The notes: generated from the letters alone by a model not told the origin. Positions 7,107 to 13,236 are shown, numbered from the stretch's first letter. The stretch is 15,463 nt of DNA from DASUAS01 sp036271015 (GCA_036271015.1 DATBBL010000006.1:1-15463); one strand, 5' to 3'. Made by a program: numbers and translations.

Positions 7107-7592
7107 GTGACCCCACGCGCCGCCACCGAGAGCCCGGAGAGCCCGGAGAGCCCGGAGAGCCCGGAGGTCGCCGAGTTGGCGTCGCACCTGCGCCTGGCCG
7201 TCGCCCGCCTCTCGCGCCGCATCCGCCAGCAGGCCGCGGTCGCCGGCGAGGAGCTCACCGCGTCCACCCAGGGCGCGCTGGCCACCATCGAGCGGCTGGG
7301 CCCGATCACCCTCGGCGAGCTCGCCGCGGTCGAGCAGGTGCAGCCGCCGAGCATGACCCGCATCGTCGGCCGGCTCGAGGAGTGGGGGTACGCGACGCGC
7401 GTGGTCGACCCCGCCGACCGTCGGGTGGCGCGCGCCGTGATCACCGACGCCGGTCGCGAGCTGCTGGCGCGCAGCCGCACGCGCAAGGACGAGTACCTCG
7501 CCCGGCGCATCGCTGAGCTCAGCGATACCGAGCGCGCCCTCCTCGCCCGCGCGCTGCCGCTCATCGAACGACTGCAAGACGAGGCGCTGTGA
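7107..7592 (+). CDS. MarR-family transcriptional regulator
   Basis: A 161-aa winged-helix DNA-binding protein expected to act as a dimer and repress its own operon. The N-terminus (residues 8-20) is a Ser-Pro-Glu repeat not usual in the family. Dimer helix ~22-50 follows. The winged helix spans ~60-115: TLGELAAVEQVQPPSMTRIVGRLEEWG is the helix-turn-helix, and DPADRRVARAVIT is the wing with the conserved D-x-x-D-x-R residues. The C-terminal helices (~116-160) complete the dimer domain. GTG 7107 is preferred because the -10 box lies 7 nt upstream; no ribosome site is seen. The stop overlaps the start of the MFS gene as GTGA, so regulator and exporter are coupled, the typical arrangement for drug- or phenolic-responsive efflux. 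The ligand cannot be predicted. Confidence 0.92.
   Translation: MTPRAATESPESPESPESPEVAELASHLRLAVARLSRRIRQQAAVAGEELTASTQGALATIERLGPITLGELAAVEQVQPPSMTRIVGRLEEWGYATRVVDPADRRVARAVITDAGRELLARSRTRKDEYLARRIAELSDTERALLARALPLIERLQDEAL
7131..7166 (+). repeat. 9-bp tandem repeat in the marR N-terminus
   Basis: Four perfect copies of AGCCCGGAG encode repeated Ser-Pro-Glu just before the first helix of the regulator. Perfect identity at DNA level suggests recent slippage. Each unit is three codons, so changes stay in frame. Confidence 0.9.
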
Positions 7593-8881
7593 CGCGCCTG
7601 CGGGGCACGTTCGAGTCGCTGCACATCCGGAACTTCCGGCTGTTCTTCGCCGGTCAGCTGATCTCCCAGTGCGGCACCTGGATGCAGACCATCGCCCTCG
7701 GCTGGCTGGTGCTGCACCTCTCGCACAACAGCGGCTTCGCCATCGGGCTCGTCATCGCACTCCAGTTCATCCCGACGCTCCTGTTCGGCGTGTGGGGAGG
7801 AGTGATCGCGGACCGCTTCGACAAGCGTTCCGTCCTGTTCGTCACCCAGGCGGCCATGGCCGCGGTGGCCGTGCTGCTCGCGGTGGTCGACCTCACGAAC
7901 GTCGTGCAGCTCTGGATGATCTACACCATCGTGTTCGTGTACGGCTTGGCGCTCGCGGTCGACAACCCGACCCGTCAGTCGTTCGTGCCCGAGCTCGTGC
8001 CGCCGCAGGATCTCCCCAACGCGGTCGCCCTCAGCAGTGCCATCTTCCAGGTCGCGCGCATCGTCGGCCCCGCCCTCGGCGGCGTGCTGATCGTCGCCGT
8101 CGGCACCGGCGTGTGCTTCGCGCTCAACGCGGTGTCGTTCGTGTTCATCGTCGCGGCACTGCTGATGATGCGCACGGGCGAGCTGCACCGTGAGGCGCCG
8201 CTGGGCCGGGAGAAGGGCCAGGTGCGCGAAGGCCTCCGCTACGTCTGGCACACCCCCGAGCTGCGGTCGACGCTCCTGCTCACGCTCATCGTCGGGACGT
8301 TCGCGATCAACTCCCCGGTCGTCCTGCCCCTCCTGGCGAAGATCACGTTCAACGGCAACGCCGAGGTCTACAGCTGGATGACCATCGCCATGGGGACCGG
8401 CGCGGTGTTCGGCGCGCTGTTCGTCGCCAGCAGAGCACACGCGCGTGGCACCCTCCTCTTCGCGACCGGTCTGGCGTTCGGCGTCTCCATGTGCGTCGCG
8501 TCCGCCGCGCCGTCGTTGGGACTGTTCATCGCGTTGCTGCTGGCCGTGGGCGCGGGCCAGATCTCCTTCCTCGCCACGTGCAACTCGCTCCTGCAGCTCC
8601 GCTCCGATCCCGTCATGCGCGGCCGGGTGATGGCGGTGTACACGATCGCGCTCCTCGGCAGCACCCCGATCGGCGGTCCGTTGGTCGGTTGGGTGAGCGA
8701 GGAGTTCGGGCCCCGGTGGGGCTTCGCCCTCGGCGGCATCGCCACCATCGTCGGCGTGTTGGCCTTCGGCACCGCGTTCGTGCGCGCCCGGCGCCGCGAC
8801 GCTTCGGTCGAGATGACCGTGGTTCCCGACGAGCTGGTGCTGGGGATCGACGGCGAGTCGATCCCCGCGTCGATCAGGTGA
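7589..8881 (+). CDS. MFS exporter (MFS_3 / EntS-like)
   Basis: A 430-aa major facilitator permease expected to export a small molecule using proton-motive force. The opening FESLHIRNFRLFFAGQLISQCGTWMQTIALGWLVLHLS is typical of the MFS_3/EntS-like group. The loop after TM2 has motif A as GGVIADRFDKRSVL (residues ~70-83). VDNPTRQSFVPELVPPQDLPNAVALSS is another hallmark of this group, and hydrophobic segments continue to about residue 405, consistent with 10-12 helices. The GTG start overlaps the marR stop by 4 bp (GTGA). The end overlaps the convergent VOC gene by 8 bp, leaving no room for an intergenic terminator. The substrate is unknown; regulation by the upstream MarR is a strong inference. 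Confidence 0.9.
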   Translation: MTRLRGTFESLHIRNFRLFFAGQLISQCGTWMQTIALGWLVLHLSHNSGFAIGLVIALQFIPTLLFGVWGGVIADRFDKRSVLFVTQAAMAAVAVLLAVVDLTNVVQLWMIYTIVFVYGLALAVDNPTRQSFVPELVPPQDLPNAVALSSAIFQVARIVGPALGGVLIVAVGTGVCFALNAVSFVFIVAALLMMRTGELHREAPLGREKGQVREGLRYVWHTPELRSTLLLTLIVGTFAINSPVVLPLLAKITFNGNAEVYSWMTIAMGTGAVFGALFVASRAHARGTLLFATGLAFGVSMCVASAAPSLGLFIALLLAVGAGQISFLATCNSLLQLRSDPVMRGRVMAVYTIALLGSTPIGGPLVGWVSEEFGPRWGFALGGIATIVGVLAFGTAFVRARRRDASVEMTVVPDELVLGIDGESIPASIR

Positions 8882-9446
8882 GCTGGGTGCGGGGCAGGTC
8901 GTCGAGTCCGCCGGCGCGCAGCTCGGCCACCGCAGGGACCGGGTCGGGATCGCCGAAGAGCGCGGTGTCGGTGTAGTCGGTCGGCCGACCGGTGCCGTCG
9001 ACGACCCACCACGACTCTTCGAGCGCGATGCCGTTGGGGTCGGTGAAGTAGATCGACCGGATGAAGCCGTGGTCGACCACGGTGGTCACCTCCGACCCGG
9101 CCGCGAGGAGGCGCTTGCGCAGCATCTCGAGCGCGTGCTCGTCGGGGACGTCGAAGGAGATGTGGTCGAGCTGGATGGCGCGGTCGGTGGGACCGCCCGC
9201 CGGCTTGGCGAACGTCTCGGCCCCGTCCACCTCGAAGAAGGCCACGGTGTTGCCCCGCCCCATCTCGAAGAAGTAGTGGCGCATGGGGCCGGCCATGGTC
9301 GTGGCCGCCAGGCGCATGCCGAGCACGCCCACGTAGAAGCGCACGGTCGCGTCCATGTCGGGCGTGACGAGGGCCAGGTGGTTGATGCCCTGCCAGCGAG
9401 GCGCGTCCGGCAGGTCGTCGGTGACGTTGCGTCGATCAGCAGCCAT
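8874..9446 (-). CDS. VOC-family (glyoxalase/bleomycin-resistance/dioxygenase) protein
   Basis: A 190-aa vicinal-oxygen-chelate protein with two beta-alpha-beta modules forming a metal pocket. Likely ligands are His23 (INHLALVTPD), His95 (QLDHISFDV) and Glu143 (DPNGIALEES). The complete H/H/E triad and FYVGVLGMRL resemble the small extradiol-dioxygenase-like and glyoxalase-like members, but reaction and substrate cannot be assigned. I chose ATG 9446 over an upstream start at 9521 because TACCAT (9459-9454) ends 7 nt before it, predicting a leaderless mRNA, and the family fold starts at about residue 20. The last 8 bp overlap the MFS gene on the other strand. It is divergent from the antiporter remnant. 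Confidence 0.85.
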   Translation of the reverse strand: MAADRRNVTDDLPDAPRWQGINHLALVTPDMDATVRFYVGVLGMRLAATTMAGPMRHYFFEMGRGNTVAFFEVDGAETFAKPAGGPTDRAIQLDHISFDVPDEHALEMLRKRLLAAGSEVTTVVDHGFIRSIYFTDPNGIALEESWWVVDGTGRPTDYTDTALFGDPDPVPAVAELRAGGLDDLPRTQLT

Positions 9447-9453
9447 GGCATCA

Positions 9454-9459
9454 ATGGTA
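9454..9459 (-). promoter_or_regulatory. -10 box of the VOC gene
   Basis: TACCAT read on the - strand fits TANNNT and stands 7 nt before ATG 9446, predicting a leaderless transcript. It faces the antiporter -10 (9477-9482) with 17 bp between them. Confidence 0.5.
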
Positions 9460-9476
9460 CGCCGCGCCCGCCCGGG

Positions 9477-9482
9477 TACGTT
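9477..9482 (+). promoter_or_regulatory. -10 box of the antiporter remnant
   Basis: TACGTT fits TANNNT and ends 7 nt before GTG 9490, the same spacing as at other genes here. It suggests the promoter and original start of the decayed gene are still intact. Confidence 0.45.
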
Positions 9483-9489
9483 CGGGCCG

Positions 9490-9850
9490 GTGAGCGTGGG
9501 CGACGTCTCGTTCGACGACATCCTGCTCGTGATGGTGGTCGCGGTGGCGGATGGCGATGCTGCTGGCGGCGCGCGGCCTCCCCGCGCTCGTGCTGCGCCG
9601 CGACCTGACGCGGCGCGAGCTGGTGCCGTCGGCGCTGCTGCAGGCGACGTCGTTGTCGTTCATCGTGGTGGCGGCACAGACCGGCGTGGCCGTGCACGCG
9701 CTTCGCCCCATCAACGGTGCGTCGCTCGTGGCCGCGGGGATGCTGTCGGTGCTCCTGTTCCCGGCATTGGCGCTGCGCCTCCTGCAACGTGCGACGGAGG
9801 AAGCCGGCGAGCCCATCGAACCGGACGAGCGGGCCGTCGAGGGCATGTAG
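9490..9850 (+). pseudogene. Internally deleted CPA2/Kef-type cation:proton antiporter remnant
   Basis: Two pieces of one membrane transporter family lie side by side in different frames. From GTG 9490, ~20 codons (MSVGDVSFDDILLVMVVAVA) look like the N-terminus of a monovalent cation:proton antiporter. From about 9551, in the +1 frame, ~98 codons (ARGLPALVLRRDLTRRELVPSALL, then GASLVAAGMLSVLLFPALALRLL) look like the last two helices and tail of the same family, stop 9848-9850. Full-length relatives have about 400 residues, so roughly 280 central residues are missing and the joint shifts frame. The first frame continues into arginine/alanine-rich nonsense. A leaderless promoter remains upstream. 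The C-terminal piece could start at ATG 9551 as a 99-aa two-helix protein, but no ribosome site supports that. An assembly error is the main alternative. Confidence 0.72.
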
Positions 9851-9854
9851 CCGC

Positions 9855-9881
9855 GGTTGACGGAGGGGGTGAATCGGGTAT
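9855..9881 (+). promoter_or_regulatory. SigB/SigF-like stress promoter candidate for the PRC-barrel gene
   Basis: GGTTG (9855-9859), a 16-bp spacer and GGGTAT (9876-9881) closely fit the group 3 stress sigma consensus of actinobacteria and Bacillus (GTTT-N14-17-GGGTA). An alternative housekeeping reading is TTGACG (9857-9862) with TATCTC (9879-9884). The 5' leader would be ~25-30 nt. Confidence 0.5.
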
Positions 9882-9915
9882 CTCGGTGGACGTCAGTCCG
9901 CGAAGGGAGCCACCA

Positions 9916-10302
9916 ATGGGTATCTACGCCTTCCGCGTCTCGGTCGCCGTCCCCGCGTTGCCCGACCTCACCGGGTTCGACGTCGAGGCGACCGACGGCC
10001 ACATCGGGAAGATCGACGAAGCGACCATGGCCGAGGGTGCGACCTGCCTCGTGGTGGACACCGGCTTCTGGATCTTCGGCAAGAAGCGCATGATCCCGGC
10101 CGGCGTGGTCCGCGCCATCGACGTCGACGAGAAGAAGGTCTTGGTCGACATGACCAAGGACGAGATCAAGGACGCGCCTGACTACGACGAAGACCGTCAT
10201 CGCACCGACGAGCCCGCCTACCACGACGAAGTCGGGAAGTACTACGACCCGTGGGGTGGCACGCCGCCAATGGAGGGCACCGACCAGGCGCGGCCGGCGT
10301 AG
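9916..10302 (+). CDS. PRC-barrel domain protein
   Basis: A 128-aa soluble protein. AAGGGAG (9903-9909) stands 6 nt before ATG 9916, so this start is well supported even though the frame is open for ~560 bp upstream. Residues ~18-82 (LTGFDVEATDGHIGKIDEATMAEGATCLVVDTGFWIFGKK, then RMIPAGVVRAIDVDEKKVLVDMTKDEI) fit the PRC-barrel fold of the photosynthetic reaction centre H-subunit and RimM. The C-terminal ~45 residues are acidic and Tyr/His-rich and end in a Pro/Gly segment. Stand-alone PRC-barrel proteins of this kind are common stress-associated proteins in actinobacteria; their biochemical role is not settled. The probable SigB/SigF-type promoter fits stress induction. It converges on the M23 gene with a 10-bp gap. 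Confidence 0.85.
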   Translation: MGIYAFRVSVAVPALPDLTGFDVEATDGHIGKIDEATMAEGATCLVVDTGFWIFGKKRMIPAGVVRAIDVDEKKVLVDMTKDEIKDAPDYDEDRHRTDEPAYHDEVGKYYDPWGGTPPMEGTDQARPA

Positions 10303-10312
10303 CCGGGACCGG

Positions 10313-10873
10313 TCACTTGCAGCTGGCGGCGTCGAGGGTCGGCCGCGGGTCGACCTTCGTGCCGTTGGGCCCGCCCAATCGGACCTCGAAGTGCAGGTGG
10401 TCGAAGCCGTTGGCGTTGCCGGTGTGGTTCACCGACTCGATGACGTCGCCGGCCGCCACCGTGTGCTGCGTGTTCTCGAGCTCCGGAGCGTAGGCCGTGA
10501 GGTGCGTGTAGTAATAGGTGTTGCCGTCGTCGGCCTTCAGGTACAGCGAGTACCCGCCGATGTCGCCGGTGCTCCAGTACCACAGGGTCCCGTTGCGCAC
10601 CGCGTACACCGGCGTGCCCTCGGGGGCGCCCATGTCGACGCCGTAGTGGAACCCGCCACCGGGCAGCGGGCCGAACCCGGTCGCGTAGGTGAACCCCACG
10701 ACCGGGCAGTGCACGATCGTCGCCTTGGCCGCACCCGCGGGTGCGGCCGTGGTCGTGGTCGGCTCGGGCGCGGTGGCGATCGAAGGCGGGAGGCAGGCGG
10801 TGGCGCCGAGGGCGACGACGGCGAGGGCGACGAGCGCGAGCGCGGGCCGACGAAGGGCGCGTCGAGAAGCCAT
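10313..10873 (-). CDS. M23-family metallopeptidase, probable lipoprotein
   Basis: Extracytoplasmic LytM-type endopeptidase expected to cut peptidoglycan cross-bridges. With ATG 10873 it has 186 aa. The N-terminus (MASRRALRRPALALVALAVVALGATAC) has Arg-rich, hydrophobic and short c-regions ending at Cys27. The lipobox is imperfect (Thr-Ala-Cys), so lipidation is probable rather than sure. A Thr/Pro/Ala linker (residues ~36-50) follows. The catalytic domain keeps the full set: His76 and Asp80 (HYGVD), His124 (YYTHL), and His159/His161 (DHLHFE). Zinc ligands should be His76, Asp80 and His161, so the enzyme should be active, unlike degenerate EnvC/NlpD-type activators. GTG 10894 is an alternative start adding 7 residues. 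No ribosome site clearly decides between them. Confidence 0.9.
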   Translation of the reverse strand: MASRRALRRPALALVALAVVALGATACLPPSIATAPEPTTTTAAPAGAAKATIVHCPVVGFTYATGFGPLPGGGFHYGVDMGAPEGTPVYAVRNGTLWYWSTGDIGGYSLYLKADDGNTYYYTHLTAYAPELENTQHTVAAGDVIESVNHTGNANGFDHLHFEVRLGGPNGTKVDPRPTLDAASCK

Positions 10874-10894
10874 GCGTGGTGTCTCGGCATCCAC

Positions 10895-10917
10895 GGCCCG
10901 ACATTTGAGCCCGGGCC
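10895..10917. terminator. GC-rich hairpin between the M23 gene and the upstream hypothetical
   Basis: GGCCCG (10895-10900) and CGGGCC (10912-10917) form a perfect 6-bp stem with an 11-nt loop. On the - strand it starts 7 nt after the stop of the 10924-11565 gene and lies just before the M23 start. It could terminate or attenuate transcription entering the M23 gene. No T-run. Confidence 0.35.
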
Positions 10918-10923
10918 CTTCAA

Positions 10924-11565
10924 CTACACGTCAATCGCCCCGTGCCGCAGCTCCCAGGCCCGCCCGAGCTCACGGAGGTCGAGCCGCTCGAGCGCGTCGG
11001 CCTCGCGGCGCGCCCGGGCCCGCACGGCCGACTCGGCGTCACCACCGAGGGACCGGAGCACCCACTGCCGCGCGACCGCGCCGGCGGTGCGCGACCCGGG
11101 CGGCTCGAGGTTCGGCCGTCGTGCGGGATCCACGTAGAGGGAGAGGGTCAACGAGCGCACCAGGCCCCGCTCGGGCTCGACGCCGGCGGCGCGCAGGCGC
11201 GCGATCACGTACGACGCGAGCAGCTGGATCTCGCGGACGCCGTGCCGGGTCGTGGTCGACAGGCGCAACGCGATCGGGAGGGAGGCGAGGCCGATCTTGA
11301 TCGCCCTCGAAGACGGCAGTGGCGCCTTGGTCGCGACCTTCGACGACTTCGAGGCCACCGAGAACGCACGGCGGGCCAACGGCGTCGCCGCGGCGACGAA
11401 GGCCCCGAGGCTCGTCGCCGCCGGGCCCGCTCCGGTGCCGATCGGGCCCGCGGCCATCAGGTCCTCGAGCTCGGCGGCGCTGCGGACGTCGAACGGTTCG
11501 GCGAAGACCCGGTCGAGCGCGGCGTCGACCAGTGTCCGCACCCGCTGGTTCAGTTGGTCAGCCAT
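10924..11565 (-). CDS. Hypothetical protein, mostly helical, unknown function
   Basis: A 213-aa protein I do not recognise. ATG 11565 is the first sensible start; the frame is open further upstream but that part overlaps msrA. A candidate -10 (TACGCT, 11597-11592, - strand) lies ~27 nt upstream of the start; the ribosome site is weak. Residues 1-40 are an amphipathic helical segment (RVRTLVDAALDRVFAEPFDVRSAAELEDLM), 41-65 are Gly/Ala-rich, and 66-90 are Ser/Lys/Arg-rich. The stretch 88-125 (IKIGLASLPIALRLSTTTRHGVREIQLLASYVIARL) is moderately hydrophobic and could be membrane-associated. The C-terminal third is Arg/Glu-rich and helical. No signal peptide is seen. Base composition matches neighbours, so this looks like a resident lineage-specific gene. 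Confidence 0.75.
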   Translation of the reverse strand: MADQLNQRVRTLVDAALDRVFAEPFDVRSAAELEDLMAAGPIGTGAGPAATSLGAFVAAATPLARRAFSVASKSSKVATKAPLPSSRAIKIGLASLPIALRLSTTTRHGVREIQLLASYVIARLRAAGVEPERGLVRSLTLSLYVDPARRPNLEPPGSRTAGAVARQWVLRSLGGDAESAVRARARREADALERLDLRELGRAWELRHGAIDV

Positions 11566-11621
11566 GTGAGCACCCGTCGAAGGGGGCGTCGAGCGTACGC
11601 GCGCCGCGCCCACCCGGCATC

Positions 11622-12275
11622 TCAGCCGGCATCGGCCACGCCGACGGGGCAGCTCAACCCGGTGCCGCCGAGCCCGCAGTAGCCGCCCGGGTTCTTGGCC
11701 AGGTACTGCTGGTGGTAGTCCTCGGCGTAGTAGAAGGCGGGGGCGGAGCGGATCTCGGTGGTGATGTCGCCGTAGTGCCCGGCGCGCAACACCTCCTGGT
11801 AGCGATCGCGCGAGGCCTCGGCCGCCGCCTGCTGGGCGTCGGAGAACGTGTACACCGCCGAGCGGTACTGCGTGCCGACGTCGTTGCCCTGACGCATGCC
11901 CTGGGTGGGGTCGTGGTGCTCCCAGAAGACCTTGAGCAGCTCCTCGTAGCTGACGACCGCGGGGTCGAAGACCACGAGGACCGCCTCGGTGTGCCCGGTG
12001 TGCCCGCTGCACACCTCCCGGTAGGTCGGGTTGGGGGTGAAGCCCCCGGCGTAGCCGACCGCGGTGGTGAACACGCCGTCGGTCTGCCAGAACACGCGCT
12101 CCGCGCCCCAGAAGCATCCGAGCGCGAAGACCGCGGTCTCGAGTCCCTCGGGGAACGGCGGCTGGATCGGGTGGCCGTTGACGAAGTGGGTGGCGGGCAC
12201 CGGCAGCCCGTCGGCCCGGCCGGCGAGTGCCTGCTCGGCAGTGGGCATCTTCGGCGTGCGCCCGAACAACGACAT
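11622..12275 (-). CDS. msrA: Peptide-methionine (S)-S-oxide reductase MsrA
   Basis: Reduces methionine-S-sulfoxide in proteins, a cytoplasmic oxidative-damage repair enzyme. It has 217 aa. The ribosome site is strong: AGGAGG (12286-12281) with 5 nt to ATG 12275. The catalytic cysteine is Cys54 in the signature GCFWGAE. SGHTGHTEAV, EHHDPTQGMRQGNDVGTQYRS and the C-terminal GGYCGLGGTGLSCP follow. Cys200 and Cys209 match the two recycling cysteines of the three-cysteine E. coli-type enzyme, so thioredoxin-linked turnover is expected. The ~45-residue extension before the core is also seen in E. coli-type MsrA. It lies 74 bp downstream of the Lys-tail gene and 56 bp upstream of the next - strand gene. 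Confidence 0.96.
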   Translation of the reverse strand: MSLFGRTPKMPTAEQALAGRADGLPVPATHFVNGHPIQPPFPEGLETAVFALGCFWGAERVFWQTDGVFTTAVGYAGGFTPNPTYREVCSGHTGHTEAVLVVFDPAVVSYEELLKVFWEHHDPTQGMRQGNDVGTQYRSAVYTFSDAQQAAAEASRDRYQEVLRAGHYGDITTEIRSAPAFYYAEDYHQQYLAKNPGGYCGLGGTGLSCPVGVADAG

Positions 12276-12294
12276 CAGGACCTCCTGGATTCGA

Positions 12295-12314
12295 CTCCTT
12301 CGTCGTACGAGGAG
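12295..12314. terminator. Small hairpin between the Lys-tail gene and msrA
   Basis: CTCCTTCGT (12295-12303) and ACGAGGAG (12307-12314) pair with one bulged T around a 3-nt loop. On the - strand it sits 35 nt after the Lys-tail stop and 19 nt before the msrA start, beside the AGGAGG ribosome site. It may be a weak terminator or a leader element. The stem is short. Confidence 0.3.
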
Positions 12315-12349
12315 GAGAACCATCGCGCCCGTCCCGATGTTTCCGGCGC

Positions 12350-12820
12350 CTACCCGTTCCCGGACTTCTCCGTCGCCTGCTGCTGCTTCGCCTTCGCCTT
12401 CGCCTTCGCCTTGTGCTTCTTCCTCTTCTTGTTCTTCTTGTGCTTCGCCTCGTCGTGGTGCTTCGCCGTGTGCTTCTTCTTCTTCTTGTCCTGGTGCTGC
12501 TCCGCCTCGAGCGGCGCGGGCGGCGCCGGCGACTCGGCCGCGGGCGGGGCGGCCGGCTCGGAGTCCCCCTCGGAGTCGGCCGTCTCCTGGTGGGTCCCGT
12601 TGGTGGCGCCGTTCGCCGCCGTCGCCTCCGACACCTCGCCGACCAGGCGCTGGACCCGCTCCCGGACGTCGCCGATCTCGGCCGCGAGCTGGTCGACCTG
12701 GCGCTCGAGGTCCCGGGGTTCGAACAGCACGCGTCCCGGGGCGCCGGGATCGGCCTCGACCGGCGCCAGCGAGTCGAGCACGTCGTCCAGGCTTCTCCCG
12801 AGTCCTGCCTGCCGTTCCAT
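12350..12820 (-). CDS. Coiled-coil protein with lysine-rich C-terminal tail, function unknown
   Basis: A 156-aa protein I cannot assign to a family. ATG 12820 is chosen; GTG 12823 directly before it is equally possible. TAGCGT (12834-12829) lies 8 nt upstream and overlaps the stop of the preceding gene. Residues 1-30 are a short acidic lead. Residues 35-66 (FEPRDLERQVDQLAAEIGDVRERVQRLVGEV) form a heptad-like coiled coil. Residues 67-110 are an acidic Ala/Pro/Glu/Ser spacer. Residues 112-145 are a strongly basic tail with KKKKK, KKNKKRKKHK and KAKAKAKAK. Such tails resemble histone H1-like tails and the tail of the phasin PhaF, and suggest binding to DNA, RNA, polyphosphate or a granule; this is inference. 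It lies 11-12 nt after the 12832-13236 gene, so co-transcription is likely. Confidence 0.75.
   Translation of the reverse strand: MERQAGLGRSLDDVLDSLAPVEADPGAPGRVLFEPRDLERQVDQLAAEIGDVRERVQRLVGEVSEATAANGATNGTHQETADSEGDSEPAAPPAAESPAPPAPLEAEQHQDKKKKKHTAKHHDEAKHKKNKKRKKHKAKAKAKAKQQQATEKSGNG
12386..12412 (-). repeat. 6-bp tandem repeat coding for Lys-Ala dipeptides
   Basis: About 4.5 perfect copies of a hexamer (CTTCGC on the + strand) encode alternating Lys-Ala in the tail of the 12350-12820 protein. It is in frame, so copy changes alter tail length only. It also produces long false frames on the + strand. Confidence 0.9.
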
Positions 12821-12831
12821 CACCTACCACG

Positions 12832-13236
12832 CTATTCGCGCGCGACACCCCCTTCGCGCCACGTGGGCGCGGCGTCGCGCAGCGACTCCTTCCAGGCGCG
12901 GAAACGATGGTGCACGACGCCGTCCGGGCCGAGGCCTTCACCGTCGCCGGACGCATAGAGACGGAAGGTGTAGCGCGTCGCGAGGTCGTCCGCCGCGAGC
13001 GCGAGGTAGCGGGCATCGCCGCGCGTCGCGGGCCCGGCGCGCCAGAGCAGCCACGGCCCGATGCGACGGATGTACGCGACGAAGTCGTGACCGAGATCGC
13101 GACCGAGCGCGAGGAGCTCGGGCGGCGCCTCGATCCACGCGGTGGCGGGGATCGCGCGGTCGCGTTGAGGGGTCGCGGGGAGGTCCTTCGTGTGCACCGG
13201 TGTCGCGTCGACCGGTCGATCCTCGAGCGGGGCCAT
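12832..13236 (-). CDS. Hypothetical protein, unknown function
   Basis: A 134-aa protein with no family I recognise. It begins MAPLEDRPVDATPVHTKDLPATPQRDRAIPATAWIEAPPELLALG, then DFVAYIRRIGPWLLWRAGPATRGDARYLALAADDLATRYTFRLYASGDGEGLGPDGVVHHRFRAWKESLRDA. There is no signal peptide or transmembrane helix. The Trp/Arg-rich centre (WLLWRAG) and the YTFRLY strand suggest a compact alpha/beta domain. The well-structured composition and natural codon use argue for a real gene. ATG 13236 is the only good start; a variant -10 (CATGAT, 13248-13243) lies 6 nt upstream, so it may be leaderless. It is divergent from the helicase gene and probably heads an operon with the Lys-tail gene. Confidence 0.72.
   Translation of the reverse strand: MAPLEDRPVDATPVHTKDLPATPQRDRAIPATAWIEAPPELLALGRDLGHDFVAYIRRIGPWLLWRAGPATRGDARYLALAADDLATRYTFRLYASGDGEGLGPDGVVHHRFRAWKESLRDAAPTWREGGVARE

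Noticed and set aside
4025..8440. Open frame of 1471 codons on the - strand
   Set aside because: It runs antisense through the kinase, marR and part of the MFS gene. The composition is Arg/Gly/His-rich shadow of GC-rich codons, and no domain is visible. High GC makes long antisense frames common.
4982..8881. Kinase, MarR and MFS as one functional system
   Set aside because: The marR gene has its own promoter and operator 47 bp after the kinase stop, and no sequence link between kinase and exporter is seen.
9355..9915. N-terminal extension of the PRC-barrel protein
   Set aside because: The extra residues are the out-of-frame shadow of the VOC gene and antiporter remnant; the ribosome site and family start are at 9916.
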